A DNA stretch of 18,248 nt from an uncultured Pseudomonadota bacterium (GTDB lineage Bacteria; Pseudomonadota; Alphaproteobacteria; RUG11792): positions 1 to 18,248 of the forward strand of contig CACYDS010000026.1 in NCBI GenBank assembly GCA_902773285.1, written 5' to 3'. The notes beneath the pieces are model-generated. The model did no database searches and was not told the DNA's origin. It was given only the letters and a program-made list of their open reading frames with translations. Shown in pieces: positions 1 to 7,137 of the stretch (positions are counted from its first letter, which is position 1; each line of letters begins with the position of its first letter). Position numbers and translations under genes: made by a program.

Positions 1-294
1 CTCATTCTCTCCAGTAACACAATCAGCTATAGCCTTTCCGATAACCTTTGTTCTGGAATCTTCATATTTTGGTTCAAGGATCCAGTAATGGCGGTGATAA
101 ATGTTTCGCTTGGTAGCAAGATCTGCTCTAAGCTCAAACTCTTCCCAGCAGCAATAGCAATCCCAAGCTATCTGATTTAATTGGTTTCTAAACTTATGTA
201 GACCTTCCTTAGCTACAACATCACTCGAAATAGAGGCAAATATAGCTGTAGTATTAACTAATAGCCCCCCGAATACATAACTTTTATTTATCAT
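1..294 (-). CDS. Secreted hypothetical protein, N-terminal 98 residues only (runs off the left edge)
   Basis: The open frame begins at an ATG (292-294) and stays open to base 1, so the C-terminus lies outside the window. The N-terminus (MINKSYVFGG then LLVNTTAIFASISS) has a short positive start and a hydrophobic stretch that could be a signal peptide ending near residue 25. The following part is rich in aromatic residues and has a Cys-Tyr-Cys-Cys cluster at about residues 46-49. A TAAGG sequence lies about 8 bases before the ATG. I do not recognise the family. Its INKS start resembles that of the secreted gene at the far right of the window (17403-17909), which may mean a similar export route, but this is weak evidence. 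The start and the frame are clear; the function is unknown. Confidence 0.6.
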   Translation of the reverse strand, partial: MINKSYVFGGLLVNTTAIFASISSDVVAKEGLHKFRNQLNQIAWDCYCCWEEFELRADLATKRNIYHRHYWILEPKYEDSRTKVIGKAIADCVTGENE

Positions 295-333
295 GACTAA
301 AACCTTAAAAAATAATTCCCTCCAAGAAATAGA

Positions 334-471
334 TTAACATATTTCGGGGGAGTATGCAAATTTGGTTTGGTAATTAAATAGTACTATGCCTGTCAAGGTC
401 AGCGCCTGAATGGCTCTGAGCATATGCATACCTGGACGGGCCAATTGGCGCGCCAGTGCATTGCTATACAT
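334..471 (-). CDS. Possible 45-residue ORF in a GC-rich island; may be a gene remnant
   Basis: A minus-strand frame runs from ATG (469-471) to TAA (334-336) and reads MYSNALARQLARPGMHMLRA at its start, then a short hydrophobic run (LTLTGIVL). The DNA under its first two thirds is much richer in G and C than its neighbours. A second minus frame is also open here, so the choice of frame is uncertain. No good ribosome binding site is visible and I do not recognise the product. It could be a true small protein, a fragment of a decayed or imported gene, or chance. Confidence 0.2.
   Translation of the reverse strand: MYSNALARQLARPGMHMLRAIQALTLTGIVLFNYQTKFAYSPEIC
381..460. other. GC-rich island in the gap between the edge gene and the NUDIX gene
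   Basis: By direct count 46 of these 80 bases are G or C (about 57%), while the flanking intergenic DNA is clearly AT-rich. The segment holds the palindromes GCCAATTGGC and GGCGCGCC, and CTGG/CCAG arms around them could form an imperfect hairpin. It lies just downstream of the NUDIX stop on the minus strand but has no T-run after it, so it is not a typical intrinsic terminator. Its origin is unknown. Confidence 0.4.
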
Positions 472-518
472 CAGTAAATAAAATATTGCGAGGCAGTTTT
501 GAGATCACGTTAGAGCTC

Positions 519-962
519 TTACTCATACTCTCTGAAAAGAAGTCCCGCCGTTATGTCTTTTATTGCAATTTTTACGTATTCCACTACATTTTCTGGCAAG
601 TTGGGCATATCGAAAAAATCCAGACCACCACATTTATGGGGCTCATTATTTTTCAATTCTCCATTGTATTTCCTGCATTTGAAGAAGATGTCAATATTTT
701 GTCTATTCGGACTTTTTCTGTCCATAATGTATGCAAATTCCAAATCTTCTGGCGATATAGTGATATTCGCTTCCTCCATGGCTTCTCGTATCATAGCTTC
801 ACGAGCAGTTTCACCTTCTTCGGCATGTCCAGCAACCAGACTCCATTTCCCGTCTTCATACCCCGTATTTTGGCGTAAAGAAAATAAAATTTGCCCGCCG
901 TGCTCTAACACTAGGTATACGCACACATACGATTTAAGTTTTACACCATTACTTGCTTGCAT
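519..962 (-). CDS. NUDIX hydrolase domain protein
   Basis: A 147-residue single-domain NUDIX protein. The NUDIX box lies at residues 45-67: Gly45, Glu51, then R-E-A-M-E-E at 59-64, which supplies the metal-binding glutamates. The usual glycine near the end of the box is Asn66, a small departure from the consensus. Family members cleave nucleoside diphosphates linked to another group; a role in cleaning up damaged nucleotides is possible, but the substrate cannot be read from the sequence. The start (ATG 960-962) overlaps the end of serS by 14 bases and has a good AAAGGA site about 8 bases upstream. It is the last gene of the lgt-serS-NUDIX operon and is probably translationally coupled to serS. 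Cytosolic; no signal peptide. Confidence 0.85.
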   Translation of the reverse strand: MQASNGVKLKSYVCVYLVLEHGGQILFSLRQNTGYEDGKWSLVAGHAEEGETAREAMIREAMEEANITISPEDLEFAYIMDRKSPNRQNIDIFFKCRKYNGELKNNEPHKCGGLDFFDMPNLPENVVEYVKIAIKDITAGLLFREYE

Positions 963-2223
963 CTATTGTTTCCTTTCCAAAATATGGAATCAGAGCTTCC
1001 GGAATTTCAATCGAACCATCCTGTCTCTGATAATTCTCCATAACAGCGATAAGACAACGTCCGACAGCAATTCCGGAGCCGTTCAAAGTATGTACAAATT
1101 CATTCTTACCTGTTTTCTCATTTTTATATCGAGTATTCATACGACGCGCTTGGAAACTATTACAGCGAGAGCAACTGGATATTTCGCGATACTTATCCTG
1201 TCCTGGAAGCCAAACCTCGAGGTCATACGTTTTTTCGGATGAAAATCCCATATCGCCAGTAGAGAGCACGACGGTTCTGAACGGCAAGTTTAGTTTTTTC
1301 AAAATTCCCTCTGCACACGCGGTCATCCTCTCGTGCTCAGCAGTAGATTGCTCCGGTGTTGTTATACTCACCAACTCAACTTTACCGAATTGGTGCTGAC
1401 GCAGCATACCCACAGTATCACGCCCAGCAGAGCCAGCCTCAGACCTAAAACAAGGTGTATATGCCGTATATCTTAGTGGCAACTCTTTTTCGCTCAATAT
1501 TTCCCCGTTATGTATATTCGTGAGCGATGCTTCAGCCGTCGGAATGAGGTAACCTCCTATTGTTGTTTTAAATAAATCTTCTTCAAATTTTGGCAATTGC
1601 CCTACACCAAACATTGCTTTTTGCTCAAGTATTAACGGAACGTAAACTTCAGTATAGCCGTTTTCCTTGGTGTGAATATCAATCATAAATTGAGCCAATG
1701 CTCGCTCTAAACGAGCTATTTCCGAAAATAAAAAAACAAACCTTGAACCAGCAATTCGTGCTGATTTCTCAAAATCCATCATACCAAGATTCGCACCAAG
1801 CTCATGGTGTTCTAGAGGCTTAAAATCAAACTTTCTTGGAGTACCAAAGCGACGTATTTCAACGTTTGCATTTTCATCAATACCTATTGGACATTCGGCT
1901 GAGGGAATATTTGGAATTGTTGCTAAAAGCTCCATAAACTCGGCTCTTGACTTATTTGCGACCTCCGTCATCTCAGCAATTTCTTTTTTTAGCACTTCCA
2001 TGCGTTGTTGCAACTCACTGACGTCTTCACCTTTAGATCTTGCTTTTCCAAATGCCTCGGAGTTTTTATTTCTTTCCTGTTGCAATTCCTGCAATTTAGT
2101 TTGAGATGCTCGTAATTGTTCATCCAATTCTAATAGTTTTGCCTCAAGGGGCTCTTTGTTTCTGTTTTTCAGTGCATTATCCAAAACTTTGGGATTTTTT
2201 CTAACAAAATTTATATCTATCAT
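949..2223 (-). CDS. serS: Serine--tRNA ligase
   Basis: Class II aminoacyl-tRNA synthetase that charges tRNA-Ser with serine in the cytosol. The 424 residues are the normal bacterial length. The N-terminal part (about residues 30-100) is a long charged helical arm rich in Glu, Lys and Gln, the antiparallel coiled coil that grips the long variable arm of tRNA-Ser. The catalytic core shows class II motif 2 (FRSEAGSAGRDTVGMLRQHQ) and motif 3 (NGSGIAVGRCLIAVMENYQ, with the ATP-binding arginine), and the GYTEVYVPLI stretch before them. The ATG lies 8 bases after the lgt stop, so the two genes are co-transcribed; only a weak AAGAA precedes the start. The NUDIX gene overlaps its 3' end. Confidence 0.97.
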   Translation of the reverse strand: MIDINFVRKNPKVLDNALKNRNKEPLEAKLLELDEQLRASQTKLQELQQERNKNSEAFGKARSKGEDVSELQQRMEVLKKEIAEMTEVANKSRAEFMELLATIPNIPSAECPIGIDENANVEIRRFGTPRKFDFKPLEHHELGANLGMMDFEKSARIAGSRFVFLFSEIARLERALAQFMIDIHTKENGYTEVYVPLILEQKAMFGVGQLPKFEEDLFKTTIGGYLIPTAEASLTNIHNGEILSEKELPLRYTAYTPCFRSEAGSAGRDTVGMLRQHQFGKVELVSITTPEQSTAEHERMTACAEGILKKLNLPFRTVVLSTGDMGFSSEKTYDLEVWLPGQDKYREISSCSRCNSFQARRMNTRYKNEKTGKNEFVHTLNGSGIAVGRCLIAVMENYQRQDGSIEIPEALIPYFGKETIDASK

Positions 2224-2231
2224 TTCTTAAC

Positions 2232-3038
2232 TTACTTTGAAATTTGGCTATCTCGCCTATAATATAGCACAAACACACCGAACAAAAATAATGCAATCGA
2301 AAGAACCTGTCCAACTGTTAAAGTTATCGCGTTGAAGTAAGTATACACTTCAACTTCTTTGTAAAATTCAATCACAAATCGCGCGGAGGAATATACGATG
2401 CAAAAAACCGCTGTAATAACTCCCGTTCCGATAATTTTTACACCTTTCAGCCTAAAAATTACGAAGAGTAACCAGAAATTCAGCAAACCTTCGAAAAACG
2501 CTTCGATTATCTGTGTTGGGTATCTCGGCATATTGTCAACAAGTGAAAAAATAACAGCCATATCAGATGATGTAATTTGGCCGTATAGCTCCTGGTTCAT
2601 AAAATTCGCAAATCGCCCTATACCGACTCCAAGAGCCCCCGCAATAGCCAGGACATCTGCCATAATTTTCCACGAAACTTTGCGATGTCTAACGTAAGCA
2701 AAAACGTATATAGCAAGAGCGATTACAGAACCATGAAATGATAGGCCACCATTACGTATCATAATGATTTCTAATGGATGCTTCAGAAAATATTCTGGTT
2801 CATAAAATAAAACATGGCCTATCCGGGCGCCTATAACTATTGACACAATTGCCCAAAACATAAAATTGTCGAATTCTTCTTTCGTTGGTACATTTATGTT
2901 ATTGCTCCTCAATTTTCGCAAAACCCAAGTTGCAGCAGCCCAAGACAAAAAAAGTGCTGTTGCATATATCACGCCATACCAATAAACCGGCAAACTCCCA
3001 ATCGAAAATGCTACTGGAGAAACAGACCAAATGAACAT
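2232..3038 (-). CDS. lgt: Prolipoprotein diacylglyceryl transferase
   Basis: Inner-membrane enzyme that moves a diacylglyceryl group from phosphatidylglycerol to the lipobox cysteine of prolipoproteins, the first step of bacterial lipoprotein maturation. The 268 residues show about seven hydrophobic segments. Lgt hallmarks are visible: NGGLSFHGS with the conserved catalytic-region His, and the signature GIGRFANFMNQELYGQ with its essential Arg, Asn and Glu. It is the first gene of the lgt-serS-NUDIX operon. A perfect extended -10 lies about 30 bases upstream of the ATG (3036-3038). No clear Shine-Dalgarno sequence precedes the ATG, which fits a short leader. An out-of-frame ATG lies just upstream. 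Confidence 0.96.
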   Translation of the reverse strand: MFIWSVSPVAFSIGSLPVYWYGVIYATALFLSWAAATWVLRKLRSNNINVPTKEEFDNFMFWAIVSIVIGARIGHVLFYEPEYFLKHPLEIIMIRNGGLSFHGSVIALAIYVFAYVRHRKVSWKIMADVLAIAGALGVGIGRFANFMNQELYGQITSSDMAVIFSLVDNMPRYPTQIIEAFFEGLLNFWLLFVIFRLKGVKIIGTGVITAVFCIVYSSARFVIEFYKEVEVYTYFNAITLTVGQVLSIALFLFGVFVLYYRRDSQISK

Positions 3039-3067
3039 ACGTCATCGTATAACCGAGCCCTGCGTGG

Positions 3068-3076
3068 ATTATAACA
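3068..3076 (-). promoter_or_regulatory. Extended -10 promoter of the lgt operon
   Basis: On the minus strand the sequence reads TGTTATAAT: a perfect -10 hexamer (3068-3073) with the TG of an extended -10. No good -35 is present at 17 bases, which is normal for extended -10 promoters. A start near 3060 would give a leader of about 22 bases before the lgt ATG. Confidence 0.55.
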
Positions 3077-3319
3077 CATACGCTCCAGATATGAGGAATA
3101 TGGCAATAAGAGATCATACGCTTTATATGAGGTCACACGCGATTCTTAGCTAAATATTTCCTCCTCTAGTACTTGGTCCTGCTGTTCTGATAACCACTGT
3201 AATTATCCTGTTTCAAACATTGTTCATGCCAGAAAATTTTTCATGCCCTAAGGTTTCAAACTTCTGTTATAGATTTTCTAAATTTTTTTATAATTTAGTA
3301 GCTGTTGCTTTCAATATCG

Positions 3320-4231
3320 CTATTTTCGTAGATTTTTTATTGCCAGCAGATGCTCTTTGTATTCTTTAGAGAAAGTGTGAGCAGTATGCTCTTTATTTGC
3401 AACGAAGTAAAAGTATTCAGTTGTATCCGGAGACATAGCTGCTTTTATAGCTTTCTCTCCAGGGCAACAAATAGGAAGGGGCGGTAATCCAGCATTACGG
3501 TATGTGTTGTAAGGTGACACGAATTGCAAATCTGATCGATTTAATTTTCTGTCCATTTCCCCATATCCATCAGTGATGGCGTATATTACCGTAGGGTCAC
3601 TTTGCAATCGCATTTTTCGCGCCAAACGGTTATGAAAGACCGAAGAAATCAGAGAATATTCACTGCTATTGCCGCTTTCTTTTTCAATGATTGATGCTAA
3701 GATTATGATTTCGTCCAATGACATCGAGGTTTTGTTTTGCGACAAAAATTTTGTTTTAATGACTTCCATTTGTTTTCGCATTTTTTGAATTATGGATTTT
3801 TTCGTATCTCCAAAACTATAGAAATATGTATCTGGAAACAATGTTCCCTCCTGTATGTTTTCGTTCAACTCTCCAAAAAGTATGTGATTTTCGTTCAATT
3901 TTTCGACTATTCGCTTAACTGTATATCCTTCTGGAATCGTTATCTTGCGCCTTATTTTATCACCAGTTAGCATCTTTTGAATTACGGAAATTACACTTTC
4001 TCCATTTCTGATTTCATATTCGCCTGTAGTTGCTCTTTTTCGCAAAAATGGTATTTGTTTCACTATATAGAAAGCTATTGCCGTTCTAAAAGACTTGTCA
4101 TTTTTTAACGTTTCATATATATCATCAGATTGTATGTAGAAAATCGAATGCGTCTCGTGTCTGCTTTCTGTGCAAAAAACAAACGACAATCCCAGCATCA
4201 CAGATGCTATAAGAAGTAATAACTTAGACAT
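3320..4231 (-). CDS. mltG: Endolytic murein transglycosylase MltG (YceG-like)
   Basis: Membrane-anchored lytic transglycosylase that cuts nascent peptidoglycan strands and helps set glycan chain length. The N-terminus (MSKLLLLIASVMLGLSFVF) is a membrane anchor. A LysM-like region follows (around EIRNGESVISVIQKMLTGD), then the YceG domain with ASIIEKESG; Glu183 matches the catalytic glutamate of the family (E. coli Glu218). Further family motifs are LQSDPTVIYAI and PYNTYRNAGLPPLPI. The frame stays open upstream to a GTG (4253-4255), but that lies inside tRNA-Val, so I place the start at ATG 4229-4231, giving 303 residues. The gene starts 14 bases after the tRNA CCA end and is probably expressed from the tRNA promoter. 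Two adjacent cysteines (PICCPGE) near the C-terminus look unusual to me. Confidence 0.93.
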   Translation of the reverse strand: MSKLLLLIASVMLGLSFVFCTESRHETHSIFYIQSDDIYETLKNDKSFRTAIAFYIVKQIPFLRKRATTGEYEIRNGESVISVIQKMLTGDKIRRKITIPEGYTVKRIVEKLNENHILFGELNENIQEGTLFPDTYFYSFGDTKKSIIQKMRKQMEVIKTKFLSQNKTSMSLDEIIILASIIEKESGNSSEYSLISSVFHNRLARKMRLQSDPTVIYAITDGYGEMDRKLNRSDLQFVSPYNTYRNAGLPPLPICCPGEKAIKAAMSPDTTEYFYFVANKEHTAHTFSKEYKEHLLAIKNLRK

Positions 4232-4245
4232 ATCCCGAAAAAGAA

Positions 4246-4320
<75 letters not shown>

Positions 4321-4402
4321 TCTCAGGTTCAATTGTAATATATCATACCCCCTGCGATATTTACAAGAATTTTTTCTTCGGTATTTTAATTTTTACTAAA
4401 AT

Positions 4403-4478
4403 TGGTGGGCGCCATAGGATTCGAACCTATGACCCACTGATTAAGAGTCAGTTGCTCTACCAACTGAGCTAGGCGCCC
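4403..4478 (-). tRNA. tRNA-Lys (CTT)
   Basis: Minus-strand cloverleaf of 76 bases with encoded CCA. The acceptor stem is GGGCGCC/GGCGCCC, the anticodon stem-loop is CTGA-CTCTTAA-TCAG with CTT at positions 34-36, and the T-arm has GGTTCGAATCC. It lies 7 bases downstream of tRNA-Glu. Confidence 0.96.
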
Positions 4479-4485
4479 AAAAGAC

Positions 4486-4561
4486 TGGCGTCTCCTACGG
4501 GAGTTGAACCCGTGTTGTCGCCGTGAGAGGGCGGTGTCCTAGACCTCTAGACGAAGGAGAC
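4486..4561 (-). tRNA. tRNA-Glu (CTC)
   Basis: Minus-strand cloverleaf of 76 bases with encoded CCA. The acceptor stem is GTCTCCT/AGGAGAC, the anticodon loop is CCTCTCA with CTC, and the T-arm has GGTTCAACTCC. It is the first tRNA of the unit, about 20 bases downstream of the predicted transcription start. Confidence 0.95.
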
Positions 4562-4589
4562 TTTCCATGAGGAAATGTCCTCAAGAAAA

Positions 4590-4618
4590 ATTGTGCCAAA
4601 AAATCACAGGGATTTCAA
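4590..4618 (-). promoter_or_regulatory. Sigma-70-type promoter for the tRNA-Glu/Lys/Val-mltG unit
   Basis: Minus strand: -35 TTGAAA (4613-4618), a 17-base spacer and -10 CACAAT (4590-4595). Transcription would start near 4582, where GAGGA-CATT-TCCTC (4569-4582) could form a small hairpin just before tRNA-Glu. Confidence 0.55.
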
Positions 4619-4704
4619 ACAAAATTTGTACCTAAATGCATAAATAAGCTTTTGGGATTTTTTTGCAAATTATTTTGAGCAGCAATGCGTGATGGCCCCC
4701 GATA

Positions 4705-4713
4705 TGTTATGCT
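4705..4713 (+). promoter_or_regulatory. Possible extended -10 promoter of the alanine dehydrogenase gene
   Basis: TGTTATGCT has the TG of an extended -10 and four of six -10 consensus bases (4708-4713). No convincing -35 is seen. A start near 4720 would give a leader of about 29 bases. It is the best plus-strand candidate in the divergent gap between tRNA-Glu and ald. Confidence 0.3.
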
Positions 4714-4748
4714 GATATCGAAGGGGAAGATATACGGTCGAAGATGAC

Positions 4749-5843
4749 ATGAAAGTTGGAGTTGTCAAAGAGTTAAAAATAGGCGAGCATCGCGTCGGTT
4801 TGATTCCTACATTTATCGCAAGTTTGGTCGCCCAAGGTCATGAGATACTTGTTGAAAAAAACGCTGGTATTGGGTCTGGATTTGCAGATGACGAATACCG
4901 CAACGCAGGAGCGAAAGTTATAAGCAATGCTGATGAAATTTGGCAAAAATCTGAAATGATTGTCAAGGTAAAAGAACCTATCAAAACCGAATATTCTCTT
5001 ATTCAGCCGGGTCAGATTTTGTTTACATACCTTCACCTTGCGCCGAATGTCGAATTGACGGAGCTTCTTCTGAAGAGCAGGGCAATTTGCATTGCTTATG
5101 AAACAGTCACTGATGATCATGGTGGATTACCTCTTTTGGCACCCATGAGCGCTATTGCGGGACGCATGTCAATTTTTGTAGCAACAAATCTATTGCAAAA
5201 ACATTTTGGTGGTTCAGGAATTTTGCCATGCGGAGTCGCTGGTGTTCCGCCTTCAAAAATCCTTATTTTAGGGGGAGGCACTGTCGGATCCAATGCGGCT
5301 TTTATCGCGCACGGAATAGGCGCAGACGTTATAGTATTTGATAATCGCCCAAGTGTTTTGTCGCGCATTTCTGAGCATTTTAATGGACATGTAAAAACAG
5401 CATTTTCAACACAAGATAATATTGCAAAACATATAGGAGACGCAGACATCGTTATAGGGGCAACGTTGATTGCTGGGGCGTCCACTCCCAAACTAATTTC
5501 AAATGCTATGCTAAAGGATATGAAACCGGGAACTGTTCTTGTAGATGTCGCAATAGATCAGGGGGGATGTTTTGAAACTAGCCGTCCAACAACGCATGAG
5601 GCTCCATATTATGATATTTCCGGCATAACCCATTACTGCGTAACCAATATGCCTGGAGCATATGCTCGAACCGCAACTGTTTCTTTGAATAACGCAACTT
5701 ATCCATTTGTTGAAAAATTAGCAAATATGGGGTGTCAACGCGCACTAGCTGAGGATAAAAATCTTAGAAATGGTTTAAATATTTGCGATGGAGAGATTAC
5801 AAACGAAGCTGTGGCAAACTCGCAAAAACGGAACTGCCATTAA
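4749..5843 (+). CDS. ald: Alanine dehydrogenase
   Basis: NAD-dependent cytosolic enzyme that converts L-alanine to pyruvate and ammonia, and the reverse, linking amino-acid use to central metabolism. The 364 residues match the family length. Expected active-site residues are present: Arg15 in GEHRVGLIP, Lys75 in KVKEP, His96 in TYLHLAP and Asp270 in VAIDQGG. The Rossmann glycine motif GGGTVG is at 175-180, with Asp198 at the end of the next strand, as expected for NAD binding. The conserved TNMPGAYARTAT stretch is also seen. The gene stands alone, diverging from the tRNA-mltG unit. The ATG has only a weak GAAG site 5 bases upstream. In a host-dependent bacterium, alanine taken from the host could feed pyruvate through this enzyme (inference). 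Confidence 0.95.
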   Translation: MKVGVVKELKIGEHRVGLIPTFIASLVAQGHEILVEKNAGIGSGFADDEYRNAGAKVISNADEIWQKSEMIVKVKEPIKTEYSLIQPGQILFTYLHLAPNVELTELLLKSRAICIAYETVTDDHGGLPLLAPMSAIAGRMSIFVATNLLQKHFGGSGILPCGVAGVPPSKILILGGGTVGSNAAFIAHGIGADVIVFDNRPSVLSRISEHFNGHVKTAFSTQDNIAKHIGDADIVIGATLIAGASTPKLISNAMLKDMKPGTVLVDVAIDQGGCFETSRPTTHEAPYYDISGITHYCVTNMPGAYARTATVSLNNATYPFVEKLANMGCQRALAEDKNLRNGLNICDGEITNEAVANSQKRNCH

Positions 5844-5904
5844 ATTCCAAGAACTCCGAAAAAATTACTCGTAATTCCATTTTGCGAGGGTAATTCACAT
5901 AACC

Positions 5905-5925
5905 TGTGGATAACTTTGTGAATAA
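5905..5925 (-). promoter_or_regulatory. Two tandem DnaA boxes
   Basis: Read on the minus strand, 5905-5913 is TTATCCACA, a perfect consensus DnaA box, and 5917-5925 is TTATTCACA, which fits the looser TTATNCACA consensus. Both point the same way and start 12 bases apart, close to one helical turn. Confidence 0.6.
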
Positions 5926-6115
5926 ATAAAAATTTTCACGAAATAGTCAGGTTAGTTCTAGGACAATTACGGTTTTGCTCAAAAATTGCACAACACTCAA
6001 ATTATTGAAAATCCAACGTTTATCAAAAAAAATATAAAATCTCATAAAAAAATTATTCTTGACTTTTTTATTGAGAAAAAAATTTTAACCTGTTGATATT
6101 TTTTTATAAATTCTT

Positions 6116-6143
6116 TTGAGAATAGGAGTACAATGGCTATGAT
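6116..6143 (+). promoter_or_regulatory. Promoter of the xerC-dnaQ-nuoB operon
   Basis: -35 TTGAGA (6116-6121), a 16-base spacer and -10 TATGAT (6138-6143). Transcription would start near 6150, giving a leader of about 43 bases before the xerC ATG. Confidence 0.45.
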
Positions 6144-6192
6144 AAAATCTTCATAAGACAGTAAAACAGATACTAAGTAATTTTGGTTTTAT

Positions 6193-7137
6193 ATGAACTC
6201 CTTGTGTGATTTTATAAATTTATGGCTAAAATATCTTAAAAACTTTCGTAATTTATCTCAAAATACTATTAACTCATATGCTTCTGACTTAAGACAACTG
6301 ATAATTTTCTTGAACGAGTATAAAGGATCTACTTGTGAGCTCGATAATTTTCAAAGACTTAGCAAAAATGAAGTTAGGGCGTGGATATTAAACCGAAAGA
6401 ATGCTCACGAATGCGCAAAAACAATCTCTAGAGGAATTTCTGCGGTGAAAAGTTTTATAAAATTTTTAATAAAAGATGGAAAAATTAAAAATAGCGATAT
6501 TTTAATGATGAGATCGCCAAAAATTGAAAAGAGTTTACCACGCCCGCTGAGTATTGGGCAAATAAATGAGATATTGGATTCAATACCTATGATAAAGCAA
6601 ACTGACTGGATTATCAAACGCGACAAGGCGTTGTTAGTCATGATATATTCCGTTGGACTGAGAGTGAGTGAAGCTCTCAGTCTGAATAGGGCTGATATAT
6701 CGGTGACAAGTAATTCTATTTCGGTTCTTGGAAAAGGAGGCAAAATTCGCTCGGTTCCTCTGCTTGATATTGTGAAGAGCACGATTTTTGATTACCTAGA
6801 TGCATGTGCGTATTCTGAAGCTACCGCGCTGTTTGTGAATAATAGTGGGGGGAGGTTAACCCCTTCTGCTGTGCAAAAATTGATCAAAAAGTCTCGGAAG
6901 TTACTTGGGTTTTCAGGAAAAGTCACTGTGCATGCTCTACGGCATAGTTGTGCTACTCATTTGATGGAAAGCAGTGGCGATTTACGGGGTATTCAGGAAT
7001 TACTTGGACACGCATCTATTTCATCGACGCAAATATACGCTGATGTTGCCAAAAAATACATTGCAGAAATGTATGATAAATGCCATCCTCTATCCGAGAG
7101 CCATTCCGTCGTAAGGTCTAGAACTAAGGAGAAGTAG
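6193..7137 (+). CDS. xerC: Tyrosine recombinase, XerC type
   Basis: Site-specific recombinase that, with XerD, resolves chromosome dimers at dif. The 314 residues hold the N-terminal SAM-like core-binding domain (about 5-95) and the catalytic domain (about 115-295). The full catalytic set is visible: Arg157 (GLRVSEALSL), Lys181 (LGKGGKIRSVP), His247 and Arg250 (HALRHS), His273 (LGHASISSTQIY) and nucleophile Tyr282. XerC rather than XerD is favoured by RSPKIEKSLPRPLS before the catalytic domain and by the ending EMYDKCHPLS, which resembles the YDxxHP end of XerC. There is no clear Shine-Dalgarno sequence. It is the first gene of a three-gene operon and overlaps the dnaQ start by one base. Confidence 0.87.
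   Translation: MNSLCDFINLWLKYLKNFRNLSQNTINSYASDLRQLIIFLNEYKGSTCELDNFQRLSKNEVRAWILNRKNAHECAKTISRGISAVKSFIKFLIKDGKIKNSDILMMRSPKIEKSLPRPLSIGQINEILDSIPMIKQTDWIIKRDKALLVMIYSVGLRVSEALSLNRADISVTSNSISVLGKGGKIRSVPLLDIVKSTIFDYLDACAYSEATALFVNNSGGRLTPSAVQKLIKKSRKLLGFSGKVTVHALRHSCATHLMESSGDLRGIQELLGHASISSTQIYADVAKKYIAEMYDKCHPLSESHSVVRSRTKEK
7127..7132 (+). promoter_or_regulatory. Ribosome binding site that fixes the dnaQ GTG start
   Basis: A perfect AAGGAG lies 4 bases before the GTG at 7137-7139, inside the last codons of xerC. It supports the GTG start and coupled translation at the TAGTG stop-start overlap. Confidence 0.75.

Larger units (their letters stand above)
5844..6192. other. 349-base AT-rich gap with DnaA boxes; candidate origin-like or DnaA-regulated region
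   Basis: No gene is seen here. Near the left end two DnaA-box sequences lie in tandem (5905-5913 and 5917-5925). Bases 6001-6120 are very AT-rich, with long A and T runs that would open easily. A partial copy of the box context, TAACCTGTTGATA (6086-6098), echoes TAACCTGTGGATA (5900-5912). The xerC promoter lies at the right end. A DnaA-box pair beside an AT-rich stretch, close to dnaQ, fits an origin, since dnaQ is near the origin in several alphaproteobacteria. Two perfect boxes are few for a chromosome origin, so regulation of the downstream operon by DnaA is an equal alternative. Confidence 0.35.

Noticed and set aside
2899..3117. Minus-strand 72-residue ORF over the lgt start, and a 38-residue plus-strand ORF from 3031
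   Set aside because: Both overlap the lgt promoter and N-terminus in other frames. The translations show no family features, so chance open frames are more likely.
3160..3180. Strong AGGAGG sequence on the minus strand upstream of lgt
   Set aside because: No start codon follows at a suitable distance (the next codons read ATA TTT AGC TAA), so it is not a gene start in the present sequence.
3210..3261. Short direct repeats (GTTTCAAAC, TTCATGCC) between mltG and lgt
   Set aside because: There are only two copies of 8-9 bases with uneven spacing in AT-rich DNA, too little for a CRISPR array or a defined element.
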